This document shows positions 50,601-63,060 of a DNA stretch of 64,000 nt, piece after piece. Position numbers and translations under genes: made by a program. Source of the stretch: Antitrichia curtipendula (taxonomy: Eukaryota > Streptophyta > Bryopsida > Hypnales > Leucodontaceae); NCBI GenBank assembly GCA_951230915.1, contig OX579642.1, positions 372,001 to 436,000 of the forward strand, written 5' to 3'. Position 1 is the first letter of the stretch. Every line of letters starts with the position of its first letter. The notes under the pieces are model-generated. The model was not told the DNA's origin and ran no database searches. It saw nothing but the letters and a program-made list of their open reading frames with translations.

Positions 50601-53600
50601 ATGTTCCCTTAAATAGGGTATGCTCCAATATGCCCTCCACTCCACCAAGCGCCTGGATAACATCTGTACGGTAATTGTTCAAGTTCCACAGCTTACCATC
50701 GTGCCGTTGATGTGTCCACCAGAAAGGATTCTGCTTCAAAACTTGGTACTGCTTGAAATCAGTACGCACACGCCAACCTTTATCGTACGCTAGTGTGTGA
50801 CGATCCTTCTGAAACAAAGTGTTAATACGGGGTATACCCCTGTCCCAAGAATCCTCAAGATCCTCCAAAGTCAACCTCCTATTCTGAGCCTGGGCTTCCT
50901 GTCTCTTCAATGCATACTCGGCCCATACACGCTGCGAGTCGATAAACTCACTCTCCCACGGCTGAATATAGCGGTAGAGATTAGGAATAAGCTGTTCATC
51001 TTCATGGCTCATACCACTTCGGAAGTGAGTAACTCCAACATCTGTCTGCTGGCTGTACCTCAAATCACTCTGAGGGATCAAAATATGACCCATGGAGAGC
51101 ATTCCAAGACCTCCAATTTCCTTGGGCGTATAGAAGATCACTGGAGGAAATCTGCTAGGCATTTTGGAGTTCAACCCAATCTTGATACGAGTCTGAATCT
51201 TATTCTCACATTTTACCAGAAGATCCAGAAGCTCTTGCGTATGAACTGTTGCTTCCCTGAAATAGGTCATCAGGCCAATGAGGGCAGTGTTCCACTTGTT
51301 GACGATCTTGGTAAACGTCGTGGAACCAGAGGACATGAGAATCTGTCTGACACGGTTCTCGAAAACTTTCAGATGTTCGTCATCCACCCGAAGATAAGCC
51401 ATAGCAGTTCGCTCCTTGGTTTGCTCATTCTGCAAGTTCCACACGCCATCCTTACTGCCAAATGCCTCTTGAGTCATGCGGATCTTGGGTAAAATACGAA
51501 CTTCAAATCCACACATGCTAAAAAGCAAGTTGGGATTATCCTTGCTGTAAACTGACACAAAAGAGTTCTCCCATTCCAAAGTGGTTATGCTCCGAGGAAG
51601 ACGGTTCTTGATGTCCCAGAACACACTTCTACCGAGATTCACATCGTGCTTCATGAGACGCATGCGTGCATCTCTGGGCCAACACTTCTTGTTGTTGTAA
51701 CCTACGATGTTCTCATTGTTCGGATCTGGATGCTCTGTCAGATACCGCTGGATAAGATCTCTGGCCTCTTCATGAGTAAAATGAAAGAGAATGTGAACTT
51801 TGTCGATGTACCGCGAGTACAGGCGGATAGGATGACGAGTCTCTACCTTAACATCCCAGAAAGTGATGAATTCATTTGGCATCTGCGGAGGTCCCGCGAT
51901 CTCACTGGCACGTGTAAGCCCCAATACCAGAAGATCCAGCACCAGCCCATAATACTGAACTACAAATGATGCGAACTGGAGCCCTTGAAGCAACCCATAT
52001 GAATTCGTGTGGCTCATATCCTTGTAGGACAAGACCACATTGTTCTTTGCCGTCACATAGTCAGCAATATTGTGATCAAGAACCAACCGGAGAAGTCTGT
52101 TCAACATGGTTAAGTCAATCTTATCGAAGAACTTCTCAAACTTGGTTTGTAACATGACAACGCATTGCCCGTCGCTGGTATCCCAAATGTCCTGCAGATT
52201 GTTGATACCTTGGCACCACTTGTAAACTAGCAAAGGAGGAGGTTCCGAGTCTGCAGGTTTGATCCAATTAGGGAACAAATGCCTCTTGTCGCCCTCGTAC
52301 CACAAATACTGATCAAGATAAGCATCAGTGATCTTCTCCAAAGGTTCAATCTCATAAACAGGAATGAGATGGCTGTACAAGTCCATGAACTCAATTCCGA
52401 CTTCCTTGAAGGCTCTTTGTGTAAGCAAGTGCCGCTTGATACGAGATAAAGCCTCGTGCGGGTTATCATAAGCCTGCTCAATCAGTCCGAGTTCCTCCCT
52501 CTGCTGTTGATTCAAACGAACCGCCACACTGTAAGACTCCTTAAGTCGCTCCAAGGCAAGAATGAGAAGCTTGGTGTCATGCTTGTATGAAAGGGGAGGA
52601 AAAGGGATGGGTGAAAACTTGCGGGATTCCAACCAATGTACAGTCGTGGTGTAAATGGCAACAGCCTCCTCGGGAGTGACATAAGGCCCATCCTTGAGAT
52701 AATTGTGCTGACGCTCCTGCTCGGCTTTAAGCCAAAGGCGCGTAAGACGTCCAAGATTCTTTCGGCAAACAGTTTTATCCACTGTTGCCCCACGTCGAAT
52801 GCGCTCTCTGTTGTAATGGGCCACATTGGTCCACCAATCGGCTTTGGACTTAACGTAGCGCAAAATCATGTTCTCAATCGGTACAGGCAGCCCAGGAACC
52901 TTCCAGGGTATATTCGCTTTCCAGCATCGCCAAGCCTCACTCAGATGTTGAAGAATGGTACGAGCCTTGTTCTGCTTGATACCCTCTGGCATAGCATCCA
53001 GGACATCATGCATAACCGCTGCTCTGAGCTCCAGGTCGAAGTGACTCTCCACCCGCTGTTTGGTCACAGTCTTAGCAACTCCCTTAGAATGACGACCTTC
53101 AAACTGTCGTGCGAGAAGATTGCCCAACCATCTCTCCAACAGAGGCACCACACCTCGAAGAAAAAACAACCATACACGCCACATAGGTGCCCAAAATCCA
53201 CAGCCAGGCCCCTTACCAACAGGTCCAGTGTTAAAGCGATAATAAATCAAATGCTTCAGATCTTTGCACATTCGAATCTGCCTCATTAGCCTGTATTTGT
53301 AGCGATACATTCCAGTTAGTTGACCAACATGAGAGAATGTGTACTGTAGACCATCCGCAAGTTGATAAGCATCAACATTTCCAAGTCGGAACTGAATATT
53401 GGCATCCACGACCAGCTTGGTCAGTCGCAAAATCTCCCGACATAGATGGAAAGCATTCCCGAAACGAGACTTCTTCCTCTCCTTAGTGGTGAGAGTCTTC
53501 ACAGGCTTGAGATTGAAGTTGTAATCCAAATGAAGGTAGTTCAGATTCTTCCTGTGGATCAGAAGGTTCAACATATTGTACCCTTGCTTGCACACTTGCA

Positions 53601-55760
53601 AACCTGCTTCAGCCCAGTCCAGTTCTGTTGTCTGGAAAAACTTGGTCGCACGCAACGAACGAAACAAATACTTTTTCTTCTGACCCTTCGGTGGCCGATG
53701 ATGGAGGTCATTAAGAACGTAACACTTCAACAGCTTTTGATAGCTCACACGCACCTTCACTGGGTAAGTCGGAGGGCAGTGTTCCTTATACCAATCAGAC
53801 ACCAGAGGGATATCCTCAGCCCGCCTCATCCGACCTGACCGCATATTGAAAGGACGGGGAGCAAACAACAAGGCGATGCCAGCTGCCGTCGTGTCAGTGT
53901 ACTGTGGTACATTCTGAAGCAAGGGTTCAACACCTTCAGGTAAAACGAAGTCATCTTTATCTTCCTCCTCCTGAAAACCCTTCCTCTCACCTCGCTTATC
54001 AGTTTTGTAAAAAGCGATTGGGTGGATCAATGGATCAAAATAAAAAGCTGGCAAATCTGGATCCTCTGACTTGATATACATAACCATCGGAGTGTGATAG
54101 ACGCCCAGCTTCACTTTTCGAGGACGATTGTTGTACAAGTGGGGGAATGCAATCCTGTATTCAGTACGAAGTGGAGAGCGAATAATGAGCTTGTTTATGT
54201 CATTAAACTCATTCCAATCTTCATCTCCTTTCTCCATATCGCGGTACAGAGGCTCAAACTTAGGACCTCCTGGAATGCATAGATTAAGAGCCTTTGCTGT
54301 GAAAAATGACTCCATATCAAAAAGATAGAAGTAGTTTCGATCTATCAAGTCACTCAGCAGCTGCCCAGCAAGACGGTGCAGGGCGGCCATGATGGGCAAA
54401 GACAAATGCCAACGCCTGTAACTAGGCCCATTGATCAACTTCGTCTTCACAAGAGGCTTATAGTCGTAGAACCATTCATATACGGCAGAATCTTCTTCTT
54501 CATCAAGCTCTAACTGAATAGGTTCCAGCGGGTCAACATCCAACAGATTATCAGCATAATCCAAAGGAGGCTCTTCATCATCAAACGGAGGAAATCGCAT
54601 GCGCTTAAAATGACGGCGGTCTCTCTTCTCTCGCCTCATCATAATCCACATGGTGCCCCACTGCAAACAGGTAGAAATGTCGGTTAGCAGAAAAACATCT
54701 CACATCCACAATTACTGGAACTGTCAACACAAAAGATCCGCTACCATCAACGCATTTCGCTGCCATATTATAGTAGGAAAGGCGAAAAAAAATTACTACA
54801 CAAACTCCGAAGACATAATGGCATCAAAGAAAGACGCACTGAGAAGGTAAAAAGTACGAGAAAAATGCACTGGAGAGGCCCTCACCTGAGCTAGGAAAAT
54901 AGGTTCGACCACCCATGGGATTTCGTCGACGAACGTGATTGCACCAGTAATATGATAGAGCACCCTCACGTCTCGGACTTGTTCCCATGGCATCGGCATA
55001 TTCTCCAATAATTTGTAAACGGCATGAGGCACAAACTTCAAGGCTCCCAAGTACACCCGTTTGTCATGGCGATATTTCTTTGAAGACATGTCACCATGGT
55101 CCCTGCACAATCAAAAACCAATCACTTTATTGAAAAAAATTCGTAATGCTCTGAAAACATGTCTTAAACCTGCTATCTTCCCGGTAAAAATTCCCTAAGC
55201 TACTCTCATCCCCAGAAATGCACTAGGTTAAATGGCTCGTCATTTCCAGTACATCACTCAAAGAAAACTCAAAGACAAACACACCCCACAGTATTATACC
55301 CCAATCAAAACCCTTCAAAGTGGCAAACTCCGTCAGAATCAAACAGTAGCCAATTGAAGGACCATTGCGCAAACACCTCAACCTAATCGGCGATAGATTG
55401 GACTGTAAAAACACTGTTCACTCTGGATTCACCTAAGCTCCCCACACCATCTCCTGTAATGCAATCGATCAGGACCAAAACAAAGCAACGCACCAGAATC
55501 CTAATTCATACATACACAAACACACACACCAAGAAAACAAACACGTACCTGATGATCTTGCGCACATGCTCCGGCGGCATATCCTCCTTCTGCGTCTCCA
55601 CAAAGCCAAACTTTCGCTTCTCTCCATATCGCTTGGTATTCAACTGCATCCACTTCCGCGCCTTCTCATCCAAGCGCGCCTCAGCCTCAGCTGCAGCTGC
55701 CGCAGCCGTCTGCAGCGGCACCTGCAAGGGCGCCAGCGGTGGCGCCTGCGGGTCCATCAT
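47659..55760 (-). CDS. PRP8: Pre-mRNA-processing-splicing factor 8 (PRP8)
   Basis: Six exons join in phase: 55760-55549, 55102-54886, 54660-48985, 48851-48654, 48522-48001 and 47850-47659, ending TAA. They give 2338 residues, the usual length for the family. The start is the first of two adjacent ATGs. PRP8 is the large U5 snRNP scaffold at the catalytic centre of the spliceosome in the nucleus; it holds the U5 and U6 RNAs and both splice sites and binds Brr2 and Snu114. The sequence is near-identical to plant PRP8 over long runs, for example [48 protein letters not shown]-type and [20 protein letters not shown] stretches. The order is: a short Ala-rich N-terminus, the PROCN and reverse-transcriptase-like core, the U5- and U6-binding regions, the RNase H-like domain and a C-terminal MPN/Jab1 domain (exons 5-6). 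The 5676-bp third exon encodes 1892 residues without interruption. No break is seen. Constitutive expression is likely. Confidence 0.97.
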
Positions 55761-56200
55761 GATAGCTCGCCTCAACTGCACACCAACATGCAAAAGCCTC
55801 TTGCCTTCCAGACACACGAATACAAAAGAGAGTCACCTCAAGGTTCCAAAACGGCCTTCAAGAAACCGAAACCCTAGCTGGTCGTCCAGTGCTTATGTAT
55901 TGCAGCACGACTCCCCTACGACTCCCAGGAAAATGCCGAAATACAGTTCTCTTCTTCCCGCTGGCCCAAGCGGCAGACGACAGAATGGGGCCCTAGGTGA
56001 GAGACTTGCACTTCAAGGCAGCAGCGGCATTTCGGCCAACGCCATAACCAGGGTTCAGGGGAGAGCGGTGGTACCGAGCACAGGCGTGAGGAAACCGGGA
56101 AACAGGCGTTCGGAACCCTAACCCGTTGAAGTAAGTTACTGTAAAGCGCAGCTCCTTTGCGAGACTTGTTAAGTTACCATTGGGCTCAAGCTAAGGTAGC
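55761..56200 (-). promoter_or_regulatory. PRP8 leader and promoter with telo-box motifs
   Basis: The - strand reads TAGGGTTT at 55876-55869 and GGGTTAGGGTT near 56124-56114. These are telo-box-like motifs common near the start sites of plant housekeeping genes. The region is GC-rich and ends sharply at AT-rich spacer near 56200. Open frames on the + strand here are shadows. Confidence 0.5.
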
Positions 56201-56393
56201 AGTACCTACAACCGTCAAGATATGAGTTTCGCTTGTCTTTATTGAAAGAAGGAGCAAATGAAAGAAGAAAATAAAAGTAAGTAGGGGTAAAAAATCCAAA
56301 CTATCTTTCATTTTGGCTACAAACAATTTCTAACTGTATGTAAATTCTAATTCTAATTATAAATAGTATCATTTCATATTATGAGCAACTTAA

Positions 56394-56765
56394 CCCCTAA
56401 AGGACCATATTGCATTTTTCGGTAATATAGCGATTTTAGGCAACTCATTACAAATGGAAATTTCAATTTTTTTCTTTGAAATTTTCACACTATATGTGCC
56501 CAAGGAGTAGCTTTAAGGACTACATGGTAGAAAAGTTATTGTATGGTATGTAATTTTTATAGTTAAGTAGCAACTTGGGCAACTCAAAAAAATTTATTTA
56601 AAATTTATTATTTTTTAAGATAAAAAATTGAAATTGATTTTTAAGATTTATATATATGTAGAAAGATTTGAATCATTCCATCTCATTTGATTAATGAGAT
56701 GAAAGTTATAAGGAGTTTTATTTTGTAGGCAATCATGGATTTTCTACTCTAAAATAAATTGTATT
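56394..56765. mobile_element. Family A element, truncated copy near the PRP8 promoter
   Basis: It starts CCCCTAAAGGACC after TTAA (56390-56393) and matches the complement of the last 370 bp of the family A reference (TAGCGATTTTAGGCA-like, then CTCTAAAATAAA). The other end is missing. It lies about 630 bp upstream of the PRP8 start codon. Confidence 0.65.
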
Positions 56766-58790
56766 AAATATTTACATTAAGGGGAGTTTAATGTTGAGGT
56801 ATTATATACATGAATATCATATAATAAATTTCTATGCATTGTAACTAGCTATTGGCAAACTAATCATAATAGGAATTCAATTCTCTATAGTAGTAGGTTT
56901 AATTATAATCTTTTTTAATTTAGAGTATCTTTGTTGATGTAAATGTAAACTAGGATGAAGGAATTAAGATTAAGAGGAGGTATAATAGAATTATTTTGAC
57001 ACTTCCATTATAAATGAGGTTATTTTAATTCTTTGACATCACTAGGATTATTGATCTTTTTAAGGTTAAGATATTCAATCTTCTTTGGTTTGAAATGTAT
57101 GTTAGCTTACAGGAGAAGAAACATAAAAAACCAACGATGTCCTTTAGGTCAAAACTAATTTGGTCAATTTTTCCCAAGAAATTGACATTTGAGGTTCAAT
57201 ATATTTTTGTATTGATCAATATAGGGTTCACTTTGCAACCTTGGGGGACATTTGAGGTTGCAACAAATAAAATAAAATTTTGTTGAAGCCACAATATATT
57301 GAAGCCTAGAGAGGATTGAATGATTTTTCAATCCATCAATTATGACCTTTAGCCAATATTTATAGTGATAAAGAACAAACGAGTTTTTAAGTGATAAAAA
57401 GCAATAAGTTTTCAAGAGCAACCAATGAAGCAACGCAATTGCAAAAAAAATTTAGGAAACTTATACAAATGAGTGTTGAAATTTTATAAGATTTCTAATT
57501 AATTTGTCTTAATTCCATCTAATGCACTTACAAAATGAAAGTCAGTAAGTTGCAAAATGTTTGGCGGGAATGGATTGTATAAAGGCACAAACCTTACATC
57601 AACAATGGAAAGCTCGTGCTTTTATACAATCCATTCTTGCCAAATATTTTGGATTTTCAATACTTGTAAAAAATGATTGTTGCCAAAGTCTCTAGAGTCA
57701 AAAATAAAGGCCAAATTTTTCAGTAAAGTATCATAGTGAGTGTTGATAGCAGAGGAGCGAAAGAGCCCTATTGTTGTACTCTTTGTCTTTAATAATTTGT
57801 AGCTCTAATCATAGGTTCTTTTAATTAGCTTAATGACAAATATCCTCCAAAAATTTCAAGGTAAAGAAACTCACCTACTATTAAATCATGATACATGAAT
57901 TCAAAAACAAGGTTTTATCAATCCATTCTAGAAGTGAAGTTTCATCTTTCACGTTTTTTATTGAATACAAATATAATAATCTTTAACAATGACAATGAAT
58001 AATTATAAAGAAACTAATCCACATTATTTTTTTTTATTAATGATTGAAAATAATTATTTTGAAATTTAGTAATCCATAAAAACTTTGCATCAAATTATAT
58101 AATGCTATAAATTTTTTATAGCAAGATCATATTTGAATTATTATTTGGCAAAATGTTGCATTTGAAAAACGTTGAAGCCGAAGAACTAAAGTATTTCCAC
58201 CCTTTTGCAATACTAATTGTTTGCCACCACTTAGAATACTATTCTTCACAGGAATTGTTCATAGACCCAAATATAACAAATAGGTTGTTCAAATTCAACT
58301 TTAGTTTTCAAAATGAACCAATGGAAGTTGAAAAGTAATTTGAAGCAACCAATAAGAAATGAAGCATTTGTACTTCAAAGATTAAAGGTACTTTAATGTC
58401 AATAATAGGTATTCCTATAGCCTCAATTTTGAAAATTTATAGTATATTTATACAAACTCTAAAAATTCTCAATCTAATTGCTTTAAACTTTGCTTTCATT
58501 TGCTAACATCATAGTATGATATTTTGTCAAATTATGTTCATAATTGTTGATTTGAAAAAAAATGTGCTTTAGGTGCAAATCCTTTATTTCATATATACAA
58601 AACAATGCTAAAATCATCATATATGATTGATTTCAAAACTTGAGCTAAATGAGGTTAATCAACATGAATGATGCAACTTTTATGGATTAGTCTAGACAAG
58701 AATATGTTTGATATAACAAGCTAGAACTTTAGTGTACATGTAAAGGAGACAATCTTAATATTGAATTTTGAAGACAAGTGACATTCCAAA
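56766..58790. other. AT-rich spacer, no gene
   Basis: No gene is supported. Near 57545-57660 an inverted pair of about 30 bp (CGGGAATGGATTGTATAAA and its complement TTTATACAATCCATTCTTG) could be a small foldback of about 90 bp. Confidence 0.4.
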
Positions 58791-58794
58791 TTAA

Positions 58795-59503
58795 CCCCTA
58801 ACTGCCCGAGGCACCAGATTCTGGTGTTTCAAAAACATTGAAGTTAAGTAAAATCCAACCAAATTGCTATTTCCAGTATTTTATATTTTTGGAGAACTCT
58901 TTTGGAGTTTAGTTTTAGGATCAAAAAGATTATCTTAAACATGAAAAATTATGATTTTTCTATTCAAAATTTTGTGCATAGATACCCATTGCAATTTTGA
59001 CTTCCTGTAGTGTTTAGGGCTCTTAGAAATGAGCCTCAAATACACTAGATCTTGGAAAAAAAATCCTATTAGAAATTCATTTAAAAAAATTGTAGATTCA
59101 ATTTTCTTAAACCGTAAATTGATTGGGATTGTGCATACTAGGCCCTATAACCTCATATTTTTTTAGTGACCAACTTTTTAGAGTTGACATGCAAAAAGAG
59201 AATTGAAATTTTTTCATAGTTTTAACACCTTCATAATCAAACTTTAATCTTTCAATCTGTAAGTGATATTGTTATGTTTTATTTTCCTATGTGATCTCTA
59301 ACATGTCTAGTTTGAATTTGTACGGTTACAATTCTAAAGAAATTGGTACAACTTATGAAAATGTTCATTTCTTGTTCAATTTAGAGCAAATTTCAAGAAA
59401 CTCCAAACAGGCCTTGGGCATTACAACTTATGAAAATGTTCATTTCTTGTTCAATTTAGAGCAAATTTCAAGAAACTCCAAACAGGCCTTGGGCATTTAG
59501 GGG
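58795..59503. mobile_element. Family A-like element with TTAA target sites, divergent interior
   Basis: It starts CCCCTAACTGCCCGAGGC, and the complement of its end reads CCCCTAAATGCCCAAGGC. TTAA flanks both ends (58791-58794 and 59504-59507). It is 709 bp. The interior shares little with the 22488 reference, so it is a sister subfamily. It contains a tandem duplication at its right side. Confidence 0.75.
59348..59497. repeat. Exact 75-bp tandem duplication inside the TTAA element
   Basis: Two adjacent 75-bp units (59348-59422 and 59423-59497) appear identical, each from ACAACTTATGAAAATG to CTTGGGCATT. Because 75 is a multiple of three, a chance open frame spans both units and encodes the same 25 residues twice. 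The identity implies a recent duplication. Confidence 0.95.
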
Positions 59504-59507
59504 TTAA

Positions 59508-60198
59508 CTTAGTGACCCTGGAAAAACACTTTTAGGGGTCTAAAAAAATGACATTTAAAAAAATACTCTATTGCATGGGAGACTTTGATTCCACATGGCC
59601 ATACAAAAAGGCAAAATAGAATCTAAAAATGCTTCTATAGAATAGCTTGACTCATGAGTATGTGGAAATGAAAAATAGTAAAAGTATTATCGGTCAAATG
59701 ATTTGACTCATGCATTTTGTCTATTGATATCTACTGCAATTGTATTAAACTGGTCAACTTCTGCACATAAAGCCTATCACTTTTTTGACTGATAACTAAA
59801 AATTAACCGGTATTTGACAAGAAGAAAGTGAAAGCTCTGTGATGCCATGCTGAATTCGTTCAAATTATGATATGTTCCACCAGCCATGGCAGTCTGGGAA
59901 CAGCTCAAGTAGAACCGCTTTTTCAAAATACAAAATGACCATGTTGCACTTAAATACAAAAATTGAAATTACTACATATCAGGCAGAATACCTGAAAGTA
60001 GAAAAAACAAAAAAACAAACACAAAACCTTGGGACAGATTGCAAGAGTATACAGCTATCAGGTATGATACATGAGTGAATCACCTAACGGATTCTCATAA
60101 TTTGCTGAAAGCATACTATTTGCTACTTCGGCAATTCGCCTCGCTGCTTCAAAATATACAGGCAGCTCCAACAAGTGAAACTGTATTTAACAATCACT
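59508..60198. other. AT-rich spacer and probable 3' flank of the next gene
   Basis: No gene is supported. The sequence becomes GC-richer from about 59800, and this part may be the 3' untranslated region of the gene ending near 60199. Confidence 0.4.
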
Positions 60199-63060
60199 TC
60201 ATCCTGGGCTTGGAGTTTGATACCAAGTCTCGAGAGCCTCCAGCGGAATAGCAATGGACGAATCCTTGTGATTGAACACCACCCTGTCAACACAATACAA
60301 CATTAGCGAAAAAAAGAATCTGCAAAAATCTGTAACACTAGTCATGACTTGAGAGAACGTAACATTCTTGAACGGAGCTCCAAACTGTTCTTTTACGGGA
60401 AAAGTGAGCCCTGCCTTTTAACGGGAAACACCTTGAGCCCAACTGCAAATTCAAGGAAGAACTGGAATATCCGAAATGCTCCAGTTTTCTGACAACTTTA
60501 AATGACACAAATCCTCACACCCTGATTTCAATAATGCAAGCATTGGCAATGAACCAACTACAGTAGGGAAGTGCACTTACTGCAACCAGAGAAGAGAGTA
60601 GGCGGTCAACACAGTATTAGAACGTCTTCGAATGACAGTCCTGGAATACAGAGATCTCCTACCTTGTTGACAATTGAGTGATTGAATTTAAAGCTTAAAA
60701 GTGTCAAAAGCATACCCGTCATCAAACGTATTTTTTCAACAGGTAACTGTATAGAAGAGAAAGGAGTACCTGGGATTTAGATTTCTCTGATTTCACAAAT
60801 TGCAGACCCAATGGGTTCCCCTGTTCCTCCATATAAGCTTTTCTAGTCTCTATAAGCTCCATGACCCATTCATAAACCTAAAGCGTGGGAAAAAAATACC
60901 GTTAGCCATTGAATGCATTGGAGCATGAAGTGACAGATTTCAGTAATGACAGAGCCACAATTGTCTTACTTGGTTTAACCGGAAGCGGGGACGTTCAAGT
61001 TGTGGGCCTTCCAATTTGACGCCTGTTCCTTGACATTCAGGACAAAAGATGCCCGTCTCACTTGTGAACTCAGTCTCCGTTCCAAAGCCATTAGCACTGA
61101 ATGGTTGAGCCTGGACATTGGGATGCACAGCTTTGCGGCGCTTCAGTTTTCGACTACTAGTGCAGGACGCATTCCACGTTTTGGCTTCGCAGAACACAAT
61201 CCACTCGATCAAGCAGGCACTGTGGAAAACATGAAAAACCTGCATGTATTAATAAGACTTATTAGTACAGTCCACCTTCTCTATATGTTACAAGCGAGGG
61301 TTCTAACCTATGTGAAGTTCTAATACCTACCAAATAGCAAGAGTTTTAGTATCATTTTCTAGTGTTTAGAGAACATCCAATATTGTAATACTTATAATAT
61401 AACATACTACATTGAACTAAGGTATGACAATATGCTGCCAATCTATGTGTATTTCTAGTACTCCAACGAGGCTGAAAACTTGATTCCCAAAGAAAATCTA
61501 AGGAATCTTGCAAGGTTGTCAACACATTGGCAAGTTGATGAGTTGAAGATCCCACTGTATTCTCTAATTTCTAACCCACCAGTCATCTCTCACCTATTTC
61601 TCATGCTGATTTAACACATGCAGTAAATTAGTAAAGAAATTAGTAAAGAAATCTTTCAAAAGTAAAACTTCTGTAATATCTAACTTCTAACATATACCTT
61701 TGGGATTTAGCAAGGGGTTCAGTGTTGTAACGTAAGGTAGGTACACCCAAATCCCAAATCCCATTGTGTCTAAAAGCACCACTTCAACAAACTATCACTC
61801 TATTTAAATCTTCTAAATCAATAGGTATAATATCTACCTATTGTCAAAGAAACAATTTTACATCATCTACCAAAAAGAACTTTGACCCTTCGTAACTTTT
61901 GCATATGCATATGGTATCCAAATGTGGCATTTTTCAGTGTATTGGAGCCTCCTTTCGTTTGCCAGCAAGGCAATGTAAAAATTTGACCAATCTAGTAGAA
62001 CTGCACACAGTACAAAAAATGGCGCTTCTGGGTGTCCCTACTTGACACGAGATTTTAGCTCTCATAGAAGAATGAATCAGAGAAATGACACGTAACAAAG
62101 CATCTCGAAACATACCCCTCGTCTGTTCCGGCTTCCACAAATCATCTGCCCAGTCTTCACATTCACCAGAGCAGCGACGTCCTGGCTGGCGAGCAGTTTC
62201 TGATGACAAATGAAACATACTCTATCCAGGTTCTTGGCTTGCTTCTGTTTCCAAATCTTCCGAAACGTGGTAACCGGTCCGTCCTTCTCGAAACCCTTCA
62301 CGGCTGGCTCGCCATCAATTTCCAGCACTTCGCCGGACGCTAATTCCGTGGGCTTGGTTCGAATGGTGAGCGTCAGTGGCGACAACGGCGCTTTACGACG
62401 ACGTCCACCAGGAGATGCCTCCGTGGACACAACAATCTCTCGGGAGACTTGCGTTCGAAGCCTGTCCCCTTTGCGTCCATTGAGCAAGTTTTTGTTGCGA
62501 GTACCTTTCGTTTCTAACGACGGCCAGTCACCTCCCCGGCCAATTCCGTCACTGTACGGGAACACCACCACGGCGTACTCCATTCTGGTCGCATTGTCGT
62601 TCCAGCTCAAGTCCGCGCACTTGTACATCCCCTGCCAGGAAAACCACGACGCCTCCACGAACGGCGTGCCCGTGGCTTTCGTCCTTACAAATAGCTCCCC
62701 GCTGCCTATCCACTTCAACGACGTCGTGGATGCGCCCACGACAATCGTCTCCGTACTCGGCTCCACTTTCACAGAACACTCCGAGGAGGACGATGGCGAA
62801 GCTTTTTCCACCATCGGATCCTCAGTGTCGTCGTCATTGAAGATGCGCTTGCACTCGTTGTCCGAAGCGTGCACGGAGTTGTAATGACGTGCATGACCTT
62901 TCCCGTTCAAGTGATCCCCAAGGGCGGAGTCGTTGTAGCATCGCGTACCGCATAACGAACAGTAGAAAACCGCGGTGACCCCTTCGCGCCGAATCTCGAC
63001 GTGCTCATGGCCCTGCTGTCGCAAATCACGCAACACTGCTCTCGCCAATTTCTCTCTCAT
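60199..63060 (-). CDS. Plant C2H2 zinc-finger and RING-like protein of unknown function
   Basis: Exon 1 (63060-62116) ends CGA GGG|GTATGT, exon 2 is 61239-60970 and exon 3 is 60877-60770, all in phase. The N-terminus has a C2H2 finger (YCSLCGTRCY...DHLNGKGHARHY, residues about 33-59). A poorly conserved Ser- and Lys-rich middle follows. The junction of exons 1 and 2 forms a RING-like zinc motif: CFICHQKLL, then the GSRNRRG-VFHVFHSACLIEW stretch and CPECQGTGVKLEG. I recognise this architecture from uncharacterised plant nuclear proteins; substrate and partners are not known to me. The 3' end is uncertain. Short exons around 60743-60581 and 60283-60199 can be joined in phase and end TGA at 60201-60199, but only with introns of about 50 bp, so I trust the first three exons more. 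Intron 1 holds a small repeat element. Confidence 0.7.
61733..62043 (+). mobile_element. Family C MITE-like element, copy 3, inside intron 1 of the zinc-finger gene
   Basis: It starts TAAGGTAGGTACACCCAAAT, and the complement of the end reads CAAGTAGGGACACCCAGAAG. The interior shares CTTTTGCATATG, GGTATCCAAATG and GGAGCCTCCTTTCGTTTGCC blocks with the copy at 36409. It lies between splice sites at 62115 and 61240 and should be removed with the intron. Confidence 0.6.

Noticed and set aside
49183..53838. Many + strand open frames across PRP8
   Set aside because: They are antisense shadows of a highly conserved coding exon.
55459..56121. 220-codon + strand frame over the PRP8 start
   Set aside because: It is antisense to exon 1 and the leader, low in complexity, and has no domain.
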